Positions 1 to 7,699 of a DNA stretch of 11,013 nucleotides are shown piece after piece. Numbering within the stretch: the stretch's first letter is position 1; every line of letters starts with the position of its first letter. Under the pieces are notes generated by a model. That model was given only the letters and a program-made list of their open reading frames with translations, did no database searches and was not told the origin of the DNA. The stretch is from the NCBI GenBank assembly GCA_009774735.1, contig VSOH01000038.1, positions 1 to 11,013 of the forward strand. Direction: 5' to 3'. This DNA is from Clostridiales bacterium. Its GTDB lineage: Bacteria; Bacillota_A; Clostridia; Oscillospirales; Acutalibacteraceae. A program made the translations under genes and the position numbers.

Positions 1-42
1 AATATATATTTATCAGATATATTAAAATGCCGGGGTGACATA

Positions 43-666
43 ATGGCAAAAACAATTCCGATGATTGTTACGAATAACAGTATTCTTGTTAAGGACAGGG
101 ACGGTGAGGGTTTCAAACCGTTTAATCTGCCCTCGTTAAATCCGTTGCCTAATATTCCGTTTTATCATGAATATGCTGAGAAAATTGCTGAAAGCCAATA
201 TTATTTTAAAGAGTTTATGAAAGAAAATTACGGCAAAAAGCTCAGTAAATATATATTGGCAATCATTGTTCCCGATGACACCACAAAGCTGGAGTCAATT
301 TTTTTGAATGAGTTTTTTGTGAATTCCGGTGCCTGCAAGGCGGTTGCTCAGATGCCTATGGCTCTCGCAGTTTCAAAGGATGATGACAAATACATTACTG
401 TTTCAAAAAGTCAGCGCAGCGTCGTGCTTGAATATGTGAGAAACCACGAAACCGTTGTTAAAAAATGCTATAATGTCAACACCTATGACCCAAAGCAGAT
501 TATGGCTGATGCCGCTGTGCTGCATATTGATATAGAGTATAATGATATTCCTGTTTTCGTCAATAATTTTAATCTCAATATGGACGACCTTTTAGAAATG
601 GGCGAAATTATCAGTCCAAAGCAGTTTATGAATAAAATTGCAAATATTGATGTGGAAAAATTATAA
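43..666 (+). CDS. Degenerate MreB/actin-like protein (hypothetical)
   Basis: This 207-aa protein has no obvious signal peptide or membrane segment. Residues 70-111 read like the MreB/actin-type (ASKHA fold) stretch ending in the EPMAAAIG motif: a hydrophobic strand, VPDDTT, LE, then SGACKAVAQMPMALAVS. Residues 8-23 (IVTNNSILVKDRDGEG) line up with the MreB phosphate-1 loop (DLGTANTLVFLRGKG) but lack its Asp and Gly. Residues 118-132 line up with the phosphate-2 loop, where DIGGGT has become SKSQRS. The protein stops at about 60% of MreB length, so the second half of the fold is missing or very diverged. If this reading is right, it probably cannot hydrolyse ATP and may be a structural or partner protein. 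The start is supported by GGGGTGA at 32-38. It seems to be its own transcription unit, ended by the hairpin at 676-710. The homology call rests on eye alignment only. Confidence 0.75.
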   Translation: MAKTIPMIVTNNSILVKDRDGEGFKPFNLPSLNPLPNIPFYHEYAEKIAESQYYFKEFMKENYGKKLSKYILAIIVPDDTTKLESIFLNEFFVNSGACKAVAQMPMALAVSKDDDKYITVSKSQRSVVLEYVRNHETVVKKCYNVNTYDPKQIMADAAVLHIDIEYNDIPVFVNNFNLNMDDLLEMGEIISPKQFMNKIANIDVEKL

Positions 667-675
667 TAAAAATAA

Positions 676-710
676 CACCTCTGCAAAGAATAATGCAGAG
701 GTGATTTTTT
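676..710 (+). terminator. Intrinsic terminator overlapping the next gene's SD
   Basis: A perfect 10-bp inverted repeat, CACCTCTGCA (676-685) and TGCAGAGGTG (694-703), has an 8-nt loop. It is followed by A and six T residues (705-710), which is a typical rho-independent terminator for the gene ending at 666. The 3' arm includes AGAGGTG, the only SD-like sequence for the small ORF starting at 711. In read-through RNA the hairpin would therefore hide that ribosome binding site. Confidence 0.75.
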
Positions 711-881
711 ATGGAAAAGAAAAATAAAAAGCAGAATAAAAAGGAAATTATAGATTTAACATCCTATATAAGCCCCGAAATGGTCAACAGTGATGTTAAC
801 GGCAGCTATACCGGCGTTACAGAAAGCACTTATTACGGTGAGGAGCTTGAAGAGCCTGTTCAGGATGCGGATGATCTTTAA
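711..881 (+). CDS. Small GSYTG-motif protein, 56 aa
   Basis: This short ORF encodes a 56-aa soluble protein. It has a very basic N-terminus (MEKKNKKQNKK), a central DVNGSYTG motif (residues 29-36) and an acidic C-terminus ending PVQDADDL. The SD is AGAGGTGAT just upstream and lies inside the terminator hairpin at 676-710. Small proteins with a D-x-x-GSYTG core and a PVQDADDL-like tail recur in Clostridia in my recollection, but I know no function and assign none. A good SD, sensible codon use and the motif make it more likely real than chance. It could be co-transcribed with the actin-like gene by read-through, or have a promoter inside that gene. The nusA operon promoter begins 14 nt after its stop. 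Confidence 0.6.
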   Translation: MEKKNKKQNKKEIIDLTSYISPEMVNSDVNGSYTGVTESTYYGEELEEPVQDADDL

Positions 882-894
882 TTTTAATTAGGTA

Positions 895-922
895 TTGACA
901 TTTTAAAATAAAGTGTTATTAT
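895..922 (+). promoter_or_regulatory. Sigma-A-type promoter of the rimP-nusA operon
   Basis: There is a perfect -35 box TTGACA (895-900), a 16-nt spacer and TATTAT (917-922, five of six consensus bases). This places the transcript start near 929, about 70 nt upstream of rimP. It is the only strong promoter seen before the long operon. Confidence 0.7.
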
Positions 923-952
923 AGTATTTAGCATTATTCATAATCTCAGGGT

Positions 953-978
953 GAGAGTGAGCCGAACGGCTCGCTCTC
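953..978 (+). promoter_or_regulatory. Leader hairpin upstream of rimP (possible attenuator)
   Basis: GAGAGTGAGCC (953-963) pairs with GGCTCGCTCTC (968-978) to give an 11-bp stem with one G-U pair and a GAAC loop. It is followed by TTATTATT, a weak U-rich tail, so it could act as a leaky terminator or attenuator, or as a protein-binding or RNA-stability element. Its place in the first ~50 nt of the nusA operon transcript fits feedback control of the operon. Whether this is a described RNA family cannot be told from the sequence alone. Confidence 0.6.
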
Positions 979-1000
979 TTATTATTGTAAGGAGGTTTTT

Positions 1001-1486
1001 ATGGCAGGCAAGGGTAATACCGTATCAAGGGTTACGGAGATTGTTGAGCCTTATGCAAAGGAACTTGGTCTTGATTTATGGGACATTCGCTTTGTTAAGG
1101 AGGGTACTGATTGGTATCTGAGAATATTTATAGATAAAGAGGGCGGCATTTCAATAGATGACTGTGTTGATTTGACACACGCAATCACAAAGCCCCTTGA
1201 TGAGGCTGACCCAATCAGCCAGAGTTATACATTGGAGGTCAGCTCACCGGGTGTTGAAAGAGAGCTTGTTACAGATTCACATTTTGAAAAATATGTGGGC
1301 AGTCCTGTAATGTTAAGATTAATCAGACCTATTGATAAGGTCAGGGACTTCAGCGGTGTGCTCAGCTCATATAATAATGGTGAGCTTACTGTTACACTTG
1401 AAAATGGTGAAAGCATCAGCGTTAACAAAAAAGAAACCTCTTTTGTTAAGCTGGATGATTTTGATATAAACGATTTTAATAATTAA
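1001..1486 (+). CDS. rimP: Ribosome maturation factor RimP
   Basis: RimP binds the 30S subunit in the cytoplasm and is needed for its late maturation. The 161-aa protein has the family's usual length and its signature YTLEVSSPGVER (residues 76-87), which joins the N-terminal alpha/beta domain to the C-terminal SH3-like domain. The start is fixed by AAGGAGG at 989-995. It is first in the operon, ahead of nusA, which is the standard order in Firmicutes (B. subtilis ylxS). The leader hairpin at 953-978 sits between promoter and gene. Confidence 0.96.
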   Translation: MAGKGNTVSRVTEIVEPYAKELGLDLWDIRFVKEGTDWYLRIFIDKEGGISIDDCVDLTHAITKPLDEADPISQSYTLEVSSPGVERELVTDSHFEKYVGSPVMLRLIRPIDKVRDFSGVLSSYNNGELTVTLENGESISVNKKETSFVKLDDFDINDFNN

Positions 1487-1521
1487 GTTGTTACAATTGC
1501 AGAGAAAGGATGATAGGAAAA

Positions 1522-2577
1522 ATGAGTAAAGAATTTTTTGAAGCAGTAAAGCTTCTGGAGGCAGAAAAAGGAATCCCTGCGGATTATTTGTATGAAAAGA
1601 TTTCTGCAGCAATTATTGTTGCTGCAAAGCATGATTACAACGGCAAGGATATTGTTCATTGTGATATTGATGAAGAGAAGCAGAAAATCAAGGTTTACGT
1701 AACAAAAAATGTTGTTGACGAGATTGAGGACCCTGATACGGACCTTACTCTTGAGGAGGCACAGGTTTACCGCAAATCTGCTAAGGTTGGCAAGACAATT
1801 GATATTCCTTTGAAAACAAAGGATTTCGGCAGAATTGTTGCCCAGACAGCTAAGCACGTTATCCGTCAGGGTATACGAGAGGCAGAGAGAGGTCAGATGC
1901 TCCAGGAATTCAAATCAAAGAATCAGGAGCTTATCTCAGCTAAGGTTGAAAGAATTGACCCGATTACAGGCAATGCAACAATTGAAATCGGCAAAAATCA
2001 GACCGTTCTTCCGAAGAGTGAGCAGGTTCCCGGTGAAGTTCTCACTGAGGGACAGACAATTAAGGTGTTCATCGTTGATGTTAAGGAAGGCGGAAAAGGT
2101 CCTAAGATTATGATTTCAAGAACACATCCGGGTCTTGTACGCCGTTTATTTGAGCAGGAGGTTCCTGAAATCTATGACGGCACTATTGAAATCAAATCCG
2201 TTTCACGTGAGGCAGGCTCAAGAACAAAGATTTCAGTTTATACCAAGGATGAGGATATTGATCCTGTTGGTGCTTGCATCGGTCCTCGCGGACAGAGAGT
2301 TTCAAATATTGTTGAGGTTCTCGGCGGCGAGAAGATAGATATTATTAAATTCAGTGAGGATCCGTCAGAATATATTGCAGCAGCACTTGCACCGTCAGAG
2401 GTTTGCTCAATTGAAATTCTTGATGAAGAGGTTAAGACCTGCAGAGCAACAGTTCCTGATGATCAGCTTTCATTAGCTATCGGCAACAAGGGTCAGAATG
2501 TAAGGCTTGCAGTAAGACTGACAGGCTGGAATATTGACATTAAGCCTGAGTCCGGCTTCTTTGAAGGTCAGGAATAA
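1522..2577 (+). CDS. nusA: Transcription termination/antitermination factor NusA
   Basis: NusA binds RNA polymerase and nascent RNA and modulates pausing, termination and antitermination. The domains run in order: N-terminal RNAP-binding domain (about 1-125), S1 domain (about 130-200), KH1 with GPRG (residues 254-257) and KH2 with GNKG (321-324). The protein ends soon after KH2 at 351 aa, without the acidic repeats found in Proteobacteria, as usual in Firmicutes. I chose the ATG at 1522 (MSKEFFEAV) because AAAGGA at 1505-1510 would lie on top of the in-frame ATG at 1510. Starting at 1510 would add only MIGK. The 35-nt gap after rimP contains no terminator. Confidence 0.97.
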   Translation: MSKEFFEAVKLLEAEKGIPADYLYEKISAAIIVAAKHDYNGKDIVHCDIDEEKQKIKVYVTKNVVDEIEDPDTDLTLEEAQVYRKSAKVGKTIDIPLKTKDFGRIVAQTAKHVIRQGIREAERGQMLQEFKSKNQELISAKVERIDPITGNATIEIGKNQTVLPKSEQVPGEVLTEGQTIKVFIVDVKEGGKGPKIMISRTHPGLVRRLFEQEVPEIYDGTIEIKSVSREAGSRTKISVYTKDEDIDPVGACIGPRGQRVSNIVEVLGGEKIDIIKFSEDPSEYIAAALAPSEVCSIEILDEEVKTCRATVPDDQLSLAIGNKGQNVRLAVRLTGWNIDIKPESGFFEGQE

Positions 2578-2591
2578 TTGGGAGAGATGGT

Positions 2592-2864
2592 ATGAAAGCA
2601 AAAAAAGTGCCTTTAAGAATGTGTGTGGGCTGCGGTGAAATGTTTGACAAGCGCACACTTGTAAGGGTTGTTAAAAGCCGTGAGGGTGAGGTTTCGCTCG
2701 ATTTAACAGGCAAAAAGGCAGGCAGAGGTGCTTATGTTTGTAACAATCCCGAATGTTTAAAAAAGGCAAGAAAAAAAAGAGCCTTTGAGCGGGCATTTCA
2801 AATGCAGATAAGCGAAGAGGTTTTCAATAATATGGAAGAAGAAATGATGAATGCAGAAAAATAA
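2592..2864 (+). CDS. ylxR: YlxR/RnpM family RNA-binding protein
   Basis: This is a 90-aa basic protein of the YlxR (DUF448) family. It shows the family's RMCVGCGEMFDKRTLVRVV and GRGAYVC segments, with four Cys (11, 14, 50, 55) placed as in the family, possibly for metal binding. YlxR of B. subtilis has been reported to bind RNase P and modulate its activity and was renamed RnpM; transfer of that role here is inference. The gene lies 14 nt after nusA. Its last 14 bases overlap the start of the ylxQ gene, so the two are likely translationally coupled. Confidence 0.93.
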   Translation: MKAKKVPLRMCVGCGEMFDKRTLVRVVKSREGEVSLDLTGKKAGRGAYVCNNPECLKKARKKRAFERAFQMQISEEVFNNMEEEMMNAEK

Positions 2865-3186
2865 AACATTGTCAATGCTCGGTATGGCACGCAGGGCGGG
2901 CAGACTTTCTATGGGTCACGATATGGCGGAGAAGTCCATAAAAGCACATAAGGCACATATGGTTCTGATTTGCAGTGATGCATCAAAACGGCTTGTTAAG
3001 GAATTTGAAAGAACACTTGAAAATTTCAAGCTTGACATTCCGCTGATAGTGGCAGATATAACTATTAATGAAATACATTTTGCAGTGGGCTATAAAGCTG
3101 GCATTATGACCGTTGACGATGTGAATTTCTCGAAAAAAATCATTTCACTAATTGAACAGGAGGAAAATGCGAATGGTAATGAATAA
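2851..3186 (+). CDS. ylxQ: YlxQ, L7Ae/L30e-family RNA-binding protein
   Basis: This 111-aa protein has the L7Ae/L30e/Gadd45 fold pattern: MLGMARRAGRLSMG near the N-terminus, then VLICSDASKR and a VGYKAGIMTV-like strand. Members of this superfamily bind kink-turn RNAs. YlxQ is associated with ribosomes or RNA in Firmicutes, but its precise job is not established. The start codon lies inside ylxR (14-nt overlap). The 3' end overlaps the infB start and carries the infB SD (AGGAGG, 3158-3163), so it sits in a chain of overlapping genes. Confidence 0.92.
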   Translation: MQKNKTLSMLGMARRAGRLSMGHDMAEKSIKAHKAHMVLICSDASKRLVKEFERTLENFKLDIPLIVADITINEIHFAVGYKAGIMTVDDVNFSKKIISLIEQEENANGNE

Positions 3187-5527
3187 AGTTAAAGTATCAG
3201 ATGTTGCAAAGGATTTTGGAAAATCCAACAAGGATATTATTGGCATTCTTTCAAAGTATTGTGACGGCAAAAGATCTGCCAATACAGTACTGGAGGAAAA
3301 AGAGTTAAATATTATTTTTGAAAAGCTGACACAGGAAAATAGTGTAAAGAGCTTTGACTCCTATTTTAACAAGAAGAAAAAAGCAGATAATAAGAAGGAT
3401 TTCAAAAAGGATAACGCTAAAAAGAGCGGCAACAAAAAGCATCAGAGTCAGGCAGCTATTCTTCAGATGGCTGAGCAGGCTGCCAAAAGGGACGAAGAAA
3501 AGGCTAAAAAAAGAGCCAATAAAGCCCCTCAGGCAAGAACAAAGGGTGAGGCAAGGCATATTGACACCCGTGTAAATACTGTTGATTTAGAAAAGTATAA
3601 TCAGAAATATGAGGATATTGCTCCTGCATCACAGATGAAAGATTATCAGAGCAAGCAGAAGCTTAATCAGAAATCAAAGCAGTACAGAAAGAAAAAACCA
3701 CAGGGTATGCATGCCCGTTCAAAGAAGGAAACCGAGGCACAGCGTCTTGCACGTATTGCTGAGCAGAGAAAGAAGCAGCAGATTACAATTGAGGTTCCTG
3801 CTGAAATTACTGTCGGTGATCTTGCGGCTATGCTTCGTATGACTGCTACCGAGGTAATTAAAAAGCTTATGGTGCTTGGTGTAATGGCAACTGTTAATGA
3901 GGTTATCGACTACGATACTGCGGAAATTGTTGCTACCGAGCTTGGTGCAAAGGTTAAGCCTCAGGTTGTTGTTACAATTGAGGAGCAGATTATAGAAGAG
4001 GAAATTGAGGATGATGAAAATGCTGTCACAAGACCTCCTGTTGTCTGTGTTATGGGTCACGTTGACCATGGTAAAACCTCAATCCTTGATGCTATCCGTG
4101 ATACGGACGTAACCTCAACAGAGGCAGGCGGTATTACACAGGCAATCGGTGCTTATCAGGTTGAAGTCAATGGTGAAAAAATCACCTTCCTTGATACGCC
4201 CGGTCACGCTGCATTTACTGCAATGAGAGCAAGGGGCGCAATGGCAACTGATATTGCCGTGCTTGTTGTTGCTGCTGATGATGGTATTATGCCGCAGACG
4301 ATTGAGGCTATTAATCATGCCAAAGCAGCAGGCATTGAAATTATTGTTGCTATCAATAAAATGGATAAAGAGGGTGCAAACCCTGACAGAATTTTACAGC
4401 AGCTTACTGAGCATGAGCTTGTTCCCGAGGAATGGGGCGGTGATATTATCTGTGTTCCTGTTTCTGCAAAAACCAAAATGGGTATTGATAAGCTGCTTGA
4501 AACCATTCTTCTTGTTGCTGAAATGGGCGAGCTGAAGGCGAATCCAAACAGAAGTGCAAAGGGTGTTGTTATTGAGGCTAAGCTTGATAAGGGCAGAGGT
4601 CCTGTTGCAACTCTCCTTGTACAGAATGGTACACTTAATGCAGGTGACATTGTTGTTGCAGGCACATCTGTAGGTAAAATAAGAGCAATGACAGATTACC
4701 ATGGTAATCATGTTACAAGTGCAGGTCCGTCAGTACCTGTTGAGATTATGGGTCTTGATACTGCACCTATGAGTGGTGACGAGTTCAATGCCGTATCAGA
4801 TGAAAAGCTTGCAAGAACGCTTGTTGAGCAGAGAAGAGCAAAGGCTAAGGAAGAGGAGTTCAGCCTGTTCCAGAAGGTTACACTTGATACCCTGTTTGAT
4901 ACCATTCAGGAGGGTGAAATGAAAGAGCTGAACATTATCATCAAGGCTGATGTTCAGGGCTCTGTTGAAGCAGTTAAGCAGTCACTTCTCAAAATTGAGA
5001 ATGATGAGGTTAATGTTAAAATTGTTCACGGTGCCGTTGGTGCAGTCAGTGAAAGTGATGTTATGCTTGCAAGTGCATCAAATGCAATTATCGTCGGCTT
5101 TAACACTGCTGTTGATCAGATTGCTGCAGATAATGCAAACCGTGACGGCGTAGAAATTAAAAATTATGATATCATTTATGATGCCATTGAAGATATTGAA
5201 AGAGCAATGCGTGGTATGAGAGCACCTAAGTATCGTGATGTTGATACCGGTGAGGTTGAGGTAAGAGAGGTTTACAAAATTTCCTCAGCAGGTACGATTG
5301 CAGGCTCATTGGTAACCTCAGGCAACATCAGACGTGATGGTAAGGTAAGAGTTATCAGAAAGGGCAAGGAAATTGCCAACGTCAAGCTTGCTAACTTAAA
5401 GAGATTTAAGGATGAGGTTAAAGAGGTTTCCTCAGGCTATGAATGCGGTATCAGTCTTGAGGGCTGGGACGATATTCAGGCAGGCGATATTCTTCAGGCA
5501 TACATTGTTGAGGAATACAGGGATTAA
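3173..5527 (+). CDS. infB: Translation initiation factor IF-2
   Basis: IF-2 is the GTPase that brings fMet-tRNA to the 30S subunit and promotes 50S joining. The protein is about 784 aa. A first IF2_N helix-turn domain (about 5-55) is followed by a long Lys/Gln-rich linker (about 60-200), a second IF2_N domain (about 204-260) and the G domain. The G domain shows GHVDHGKT (G1, 295-302), DTPGH (G3, from 341) and NKMD (G4, from 395), with an SAK G5 motif. The beta-barrel domains II, III and C2 then run to the stop. AGGAGG at 3158-3163 is best spaced for the ATG at 3173; ATGs at 3167 and 3179 are alternatives. The first 14 nt overlap ylxQ. rbfA follows after 2 nt. Confidence 0.97.
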   Translation: MVMNKVKVSDVAKDFGKSNKDIIGILSKYCDGKRSANTVLEEKELNIIFEKLTQENSVKSFDSYFNKKKKADNKKDFKKDNAKKSGNKKHQSQAAILQMAEQAAKRDEEKAKKRANKAPQARTKGEARHIDTRVNTVDLEKYNQKYEDIAPASQMKDYQSKQKLNQKSKQYRKKKPQGMHARSKKETEAQRLARIAEQRKKQQITIEVPAEITVGDLAAMLRMTATEVIKKLMVLGVMATVNEVIDYDTAEIVATELGAKVKPQVVVTIEEQIIEEEIEDDENAVTRPPVVCVMGHVDHGKTSILDAIRDTDVTSTEAGGITQAIGAYQVEVNGEKITFLDTPGHAAFTAMRARGAMATDIAVLVVAADDGIMPQTIEAINHAKAAGIEIIVAINKMDKEGANPDRILQQLTEHELVPEEWGGDIICVPVSAKTKMGIDKLLETILLVAEMGELKANPNRSAKGVVIEAKLDKGRGPVATLLVQNGTLNAGDIVVAGTSVGKIRAMTDYHGNHVTSAGPSVPVEIMGLDTAPMSGDEFNAVSDEKLARTLVEQRRAKAKEEEFSLFQKVTLDTLFDTIQEGEMKELNIIIKADVQGSVEAVKQSLLKIENDEVNVKIVHGAVGAVSESDVMLASASNAIIVGFNTAVDQIAADNANRDGVEIKNYDIIYDAIEDIERAMRGMRAPKYRDVDTGEVEVREVYKISSAGTIAGSLVTSGNIRRDGKVRVIRKGKEIANVKLANLKRFKDEVKEVSSGYECGISLEGWDDIQAGDILQAYIVEEYRD

Positions 5528-5529
5528 TT

Positions 5530-5877
5530 ATGGCAGGATTTCATATTGACAGAATATCAGAGGATATAAAAAGAGAAATTATATCTATTATGCGTGAGCT
5601 TAAAGACCCCAGAATCAGCGGAATGTTAACTGTTGTTAAGGTTGAGGTAAGCGGTGATTTGAGCTACGCTAAAGTATATATCAGTGCAATGGAAGGTATT
5701 GATGCTGCAAAAAGCTCGGTCAAAGGGCTTGAAAGTGCAGGCGGTTATATCAGAAAGCAGCTTGGCTCAAGACTTCACTTAAGAAAGAGTCCTGAGCTCA
5801 AGTTCATTGCTGATGATTCTATTGCAAAGGGTATGGACCTTTTTGAAAAAATCAAGGAAATAAGTAATGAGAATTGA
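5530..5877 (+). CDS. rbfA: 30S ribosome-binding factor RbfA
   Basis: RbfA is a single KH-like domain protein that assists 30S maturation at the 16S rRNA 5' end. The 115-aa length is typical. The family pattern is clear: HIDRISEDIKREI, then LKDPRISGMLTVVKVEVSGDLSYAKVYIS and the C-terminal RKQLGSRLHLRKSPELKF segment. The start is 2 nt after the infB stop with only a weak SD, so translation probably depends on ribosomes arriving from infB. Its 3' end overlaps nrnA by 11 nt. Confidence 0.96.
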   Translation: MAGFHIDRISEDIKREIISIMRELKDPRISGMLTVVKVEVSGDLSYAKVYISAMEGIDAAKSSVKGLESAGGYIRKQLGSRLHLRKSPELKFIADDSIAKGMDLFEKIKEISNEN

Positions 5878-6805
5878 CGTTAATCAGTGTGCACAACTTC
5901 TTAAGGATAATGATAATATTTTAATTCTCACCCATGCTCACCCTGACGGTGACACTCTGGGCTGCGGATTTGCACTTTGCCGTGCATTAATGAAGCTCGG
6001 CAAAATCTGTGCTGTTATTAATAGCGATGTAATACCGAAAAAATATGATTATCTTTTTGACGATATTGCACCAATAAGATTTAAACCGGGTTATGTTGTG
6101 GCAGTTGATGTTGCCACACCTAACCTTTTGGGTGACCTGAATGGTCAGTACCATATTGATTTGTGTATTGACCATCACAGTACAAATACTGAATATGCGG
6201 ATAATCTGCTGCTGGAGGATACGCCTGCAGCCTGTGAAATTATGTATGATGTAATCAAGGCTCTCGGTGTAGAGATTGACAGTAAAATGGCTGGCTGTCT
6301 TTATACAGGGCTTACTACTGATACGGGCTGCTTCAGATATGCATCCACAACGGCAAAGACCTATCGTGCCGCAGCCGATTTAATTGAGCTTGGTGCTGAT
6401 AACGGAACTATCAACCGTGTTATGTTTGAAACAAAGACCAAAACATATGCACGTCTTGAGCGTATGGCTCTTGAATCTATGGAATTTTTCGAGAACGAAA
6501 GAGTGGCTGTTATCACTGTTACACAGGATATGTATAAAAAGACAGGCTCTAATGAGCAGGAAACCGAGGCACTTGCACCGCTCACACGTCAGGTAGAAGG
6601 CGTTGAAATCGGTATTACAATCAGGGAAAAGACTGATGGTACCTGCAAGGCATCGCTTCGCACCTTTGAAAGTGTTAATGCTGCAGAGCTTGCAAGATTT
6701 TTCGGCGGCGGCGGTCATAATCAGGCAGCAGCCTGCAGATTTGACTGCGGTGTTGATGCGGCTAAGGCACAGCTTGTTGAAAAATGCGGAGAATTACTTA
6801 AATGA
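5867..6805 (+). CDS. nrnA: NrnA-type DHH/DHHA1 nanoRNase/pAp phosphatase
   Basis: This DHH-family phosphoesterase degrades 2-5 nt RNAs and may dephosphorylate pAp in family members. At 312 aa it matches NrnA. The metal-binding motifs are intact: H23-x-x-P-D27-G-D29, D81 (VDVATP), D102-H103-H104, and D152 in TTDTGCFRY. The DHHA1 substrate-binding glycines are at GGGGH (280-284), followed by NQAA. The gene starts 11 nt inside rbfA, and its stop overlaps truB by 4 nt (ATGA). B. subtilis keeps nrnA elsewhere, while an nrnA-like gene between rbfA and truB is common in Clostridia. Within this operon it probably supplies nanoRNA turnover beside transcription and translation factors. Confidence 0.94.
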   Translation: MRIDVNQCAQLLKDNDNILILTHAHPDGDTLGCGFALCRALMKLGKICAVINSDVIPKKYDYLFDDIAPIRFKPGYVVAVDVATPNLLGDLNGQYHIDLCIDHHSTNTEYADNLLLEDTPAACEIMYDVIKALGVEIDSKMAGCLYTGLTTDTGCFRYASTTAKTYRAAADLIELGADNGTINRVMFETKTKTYARLERMALESMEFFENERVAVITVTQDMYKKTGSNEQETEALAPLTRQVEGVEIGITIREKTDGTCKASLRTFESVNAAELARFFGGGGHNQAAACRFDCGVDAAKAQLVEKCGELLK

Positions 6806-7698
6806 CAGGTATAATTTGTATCAGCAAGGATAAGGATATAACCTCTTTCGGCGTGGTTGCTAAGGTCAGAGGAATTACCCGTGAAAGAAAAGCGGGGCAC
6901 ACAGGAACGCTTGACCCTATGGCAACAGGCGTTCTGCCTGTTATGCTGGGCGGTGCAACACGCTTTCTTGACTATCTGCCTGACAGTGATAAGGGCTACA
7001 GAGCAGGTTTTGTGCTTGGTAAAACGACCGATACACTTGATATTACCGGAAATGTTACAGGTGAGTATGAGGTTAATGCAGGCAAGGAAGACGTTGAAGC
7101 TGCACTGGGGAAATTCAGGGGCAAAATATCACAGGTTCCGCCTATGTATTCGGCTGTTTCGGTTGACGGCAAAAGACTTTACGACTTAGCAAGGCAGGGT
7201 ATTGAGGTTGAACGCAAGGCACGTGAGGCGGAAATTAAAGAGCTTAAGCTTGTAAGTGCACACGATAATGAATATATTATTGATGTAGTTTGCAGCAAGG
7301 GAACTTATATCCGTACACTGATTGATGATATAGGCAAGGTGCTTGGCTGCGGTGCGACAATGACCTCTCTTGAAAGAACACTTGCTATGGGCTTTAAAAC
7401 AGAGGATTGTGTTACACTTGCCGAGCTTCAGCATAGGCGTGACAATGAGCTTGGATTTGATGACTTGCTGATTGATATTGAAGAAATACTAAAGGCATAT
7501 GACAGTGTTTATGTGTCGGAAGCTCAGGCAAAACGCTTTTCAAACGGCGGTGCATTGGCACTTGACAGAATAAGAAAAAGGCTTGATGCAGGATTATACA
7601 GGGTTTATTCGCAGAACGGCTTGTTTTTGGGACTGGGCGAAGCGTGCGCAGATAAAAACGAACTGGCGGTCAAACGGCTTTTAGTAAAACGTGATTAG
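6802..7698 (+). CDS. truB: tRNA pseudouridine(55) synthase TruB
   Basis: TruB converts U55 of the tRNA T-loop to pseudouridine. The 298-aa protein has the motif GHTGTLDPMATGVLP with catalytic Asp38. It also has the KGYRAGFVLGKTTDT motif, PPMYSAVSVDGKRLYDLAR and CSKGTYIRTLIDDIG. The C-terminal ~70 residues match the TruB family's extra PUA-like domain, ending EACADKNELAVKRLLV. The start overlaps the nrnA stop as ATGA and no independent SD stands out, so coupling is likely. Confidence 0.97.
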   Translation: MTGIICISKDKDITSFGVVAKVRGITRERKAGHTGTLDPMATGVLPVMLGGATRFLDYLPDSDKGYRAGFVLGKTTDTLDITGNVTGEYEVNAGKEDVEAALGKFRGKISQVPPMYSAVSVDGKRLYDLARQGIEVERKAREAEIKELKLVSAHDNEYIIDVVCSKGTYIRTLIDDIGKVLGCGATMTSLERTLAMGFKTEDCVTLAELQHRRDNELGFDDLLIDIEEILKAYDSVYVSEAQAKRFSNGGALALDRIRKRLDAGLYRVYSQNGLFLGLGEACADKNELAVKRLLVKRD

Positions 7699-7699
7699 T

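Noticed and set aside
1..42. AT-rich segment before the first gene as promoter
   Set aside because: TATATT and TAAAAT-like strings occur, but no -35 can be judged because the window begins here.
3152..3172. TTG start extending infB upstream
   Set aside because: It would place the initiation codon before its own AGGAGG at 3158-3163; the ATG at 3173 is well spaced from that SD.
3719..4711. Long reverse-strand and frame-shifted open frames within infB
   Set aside because: They overlap a clear IF-2 coding region, have no family features and arise from its codon bias.
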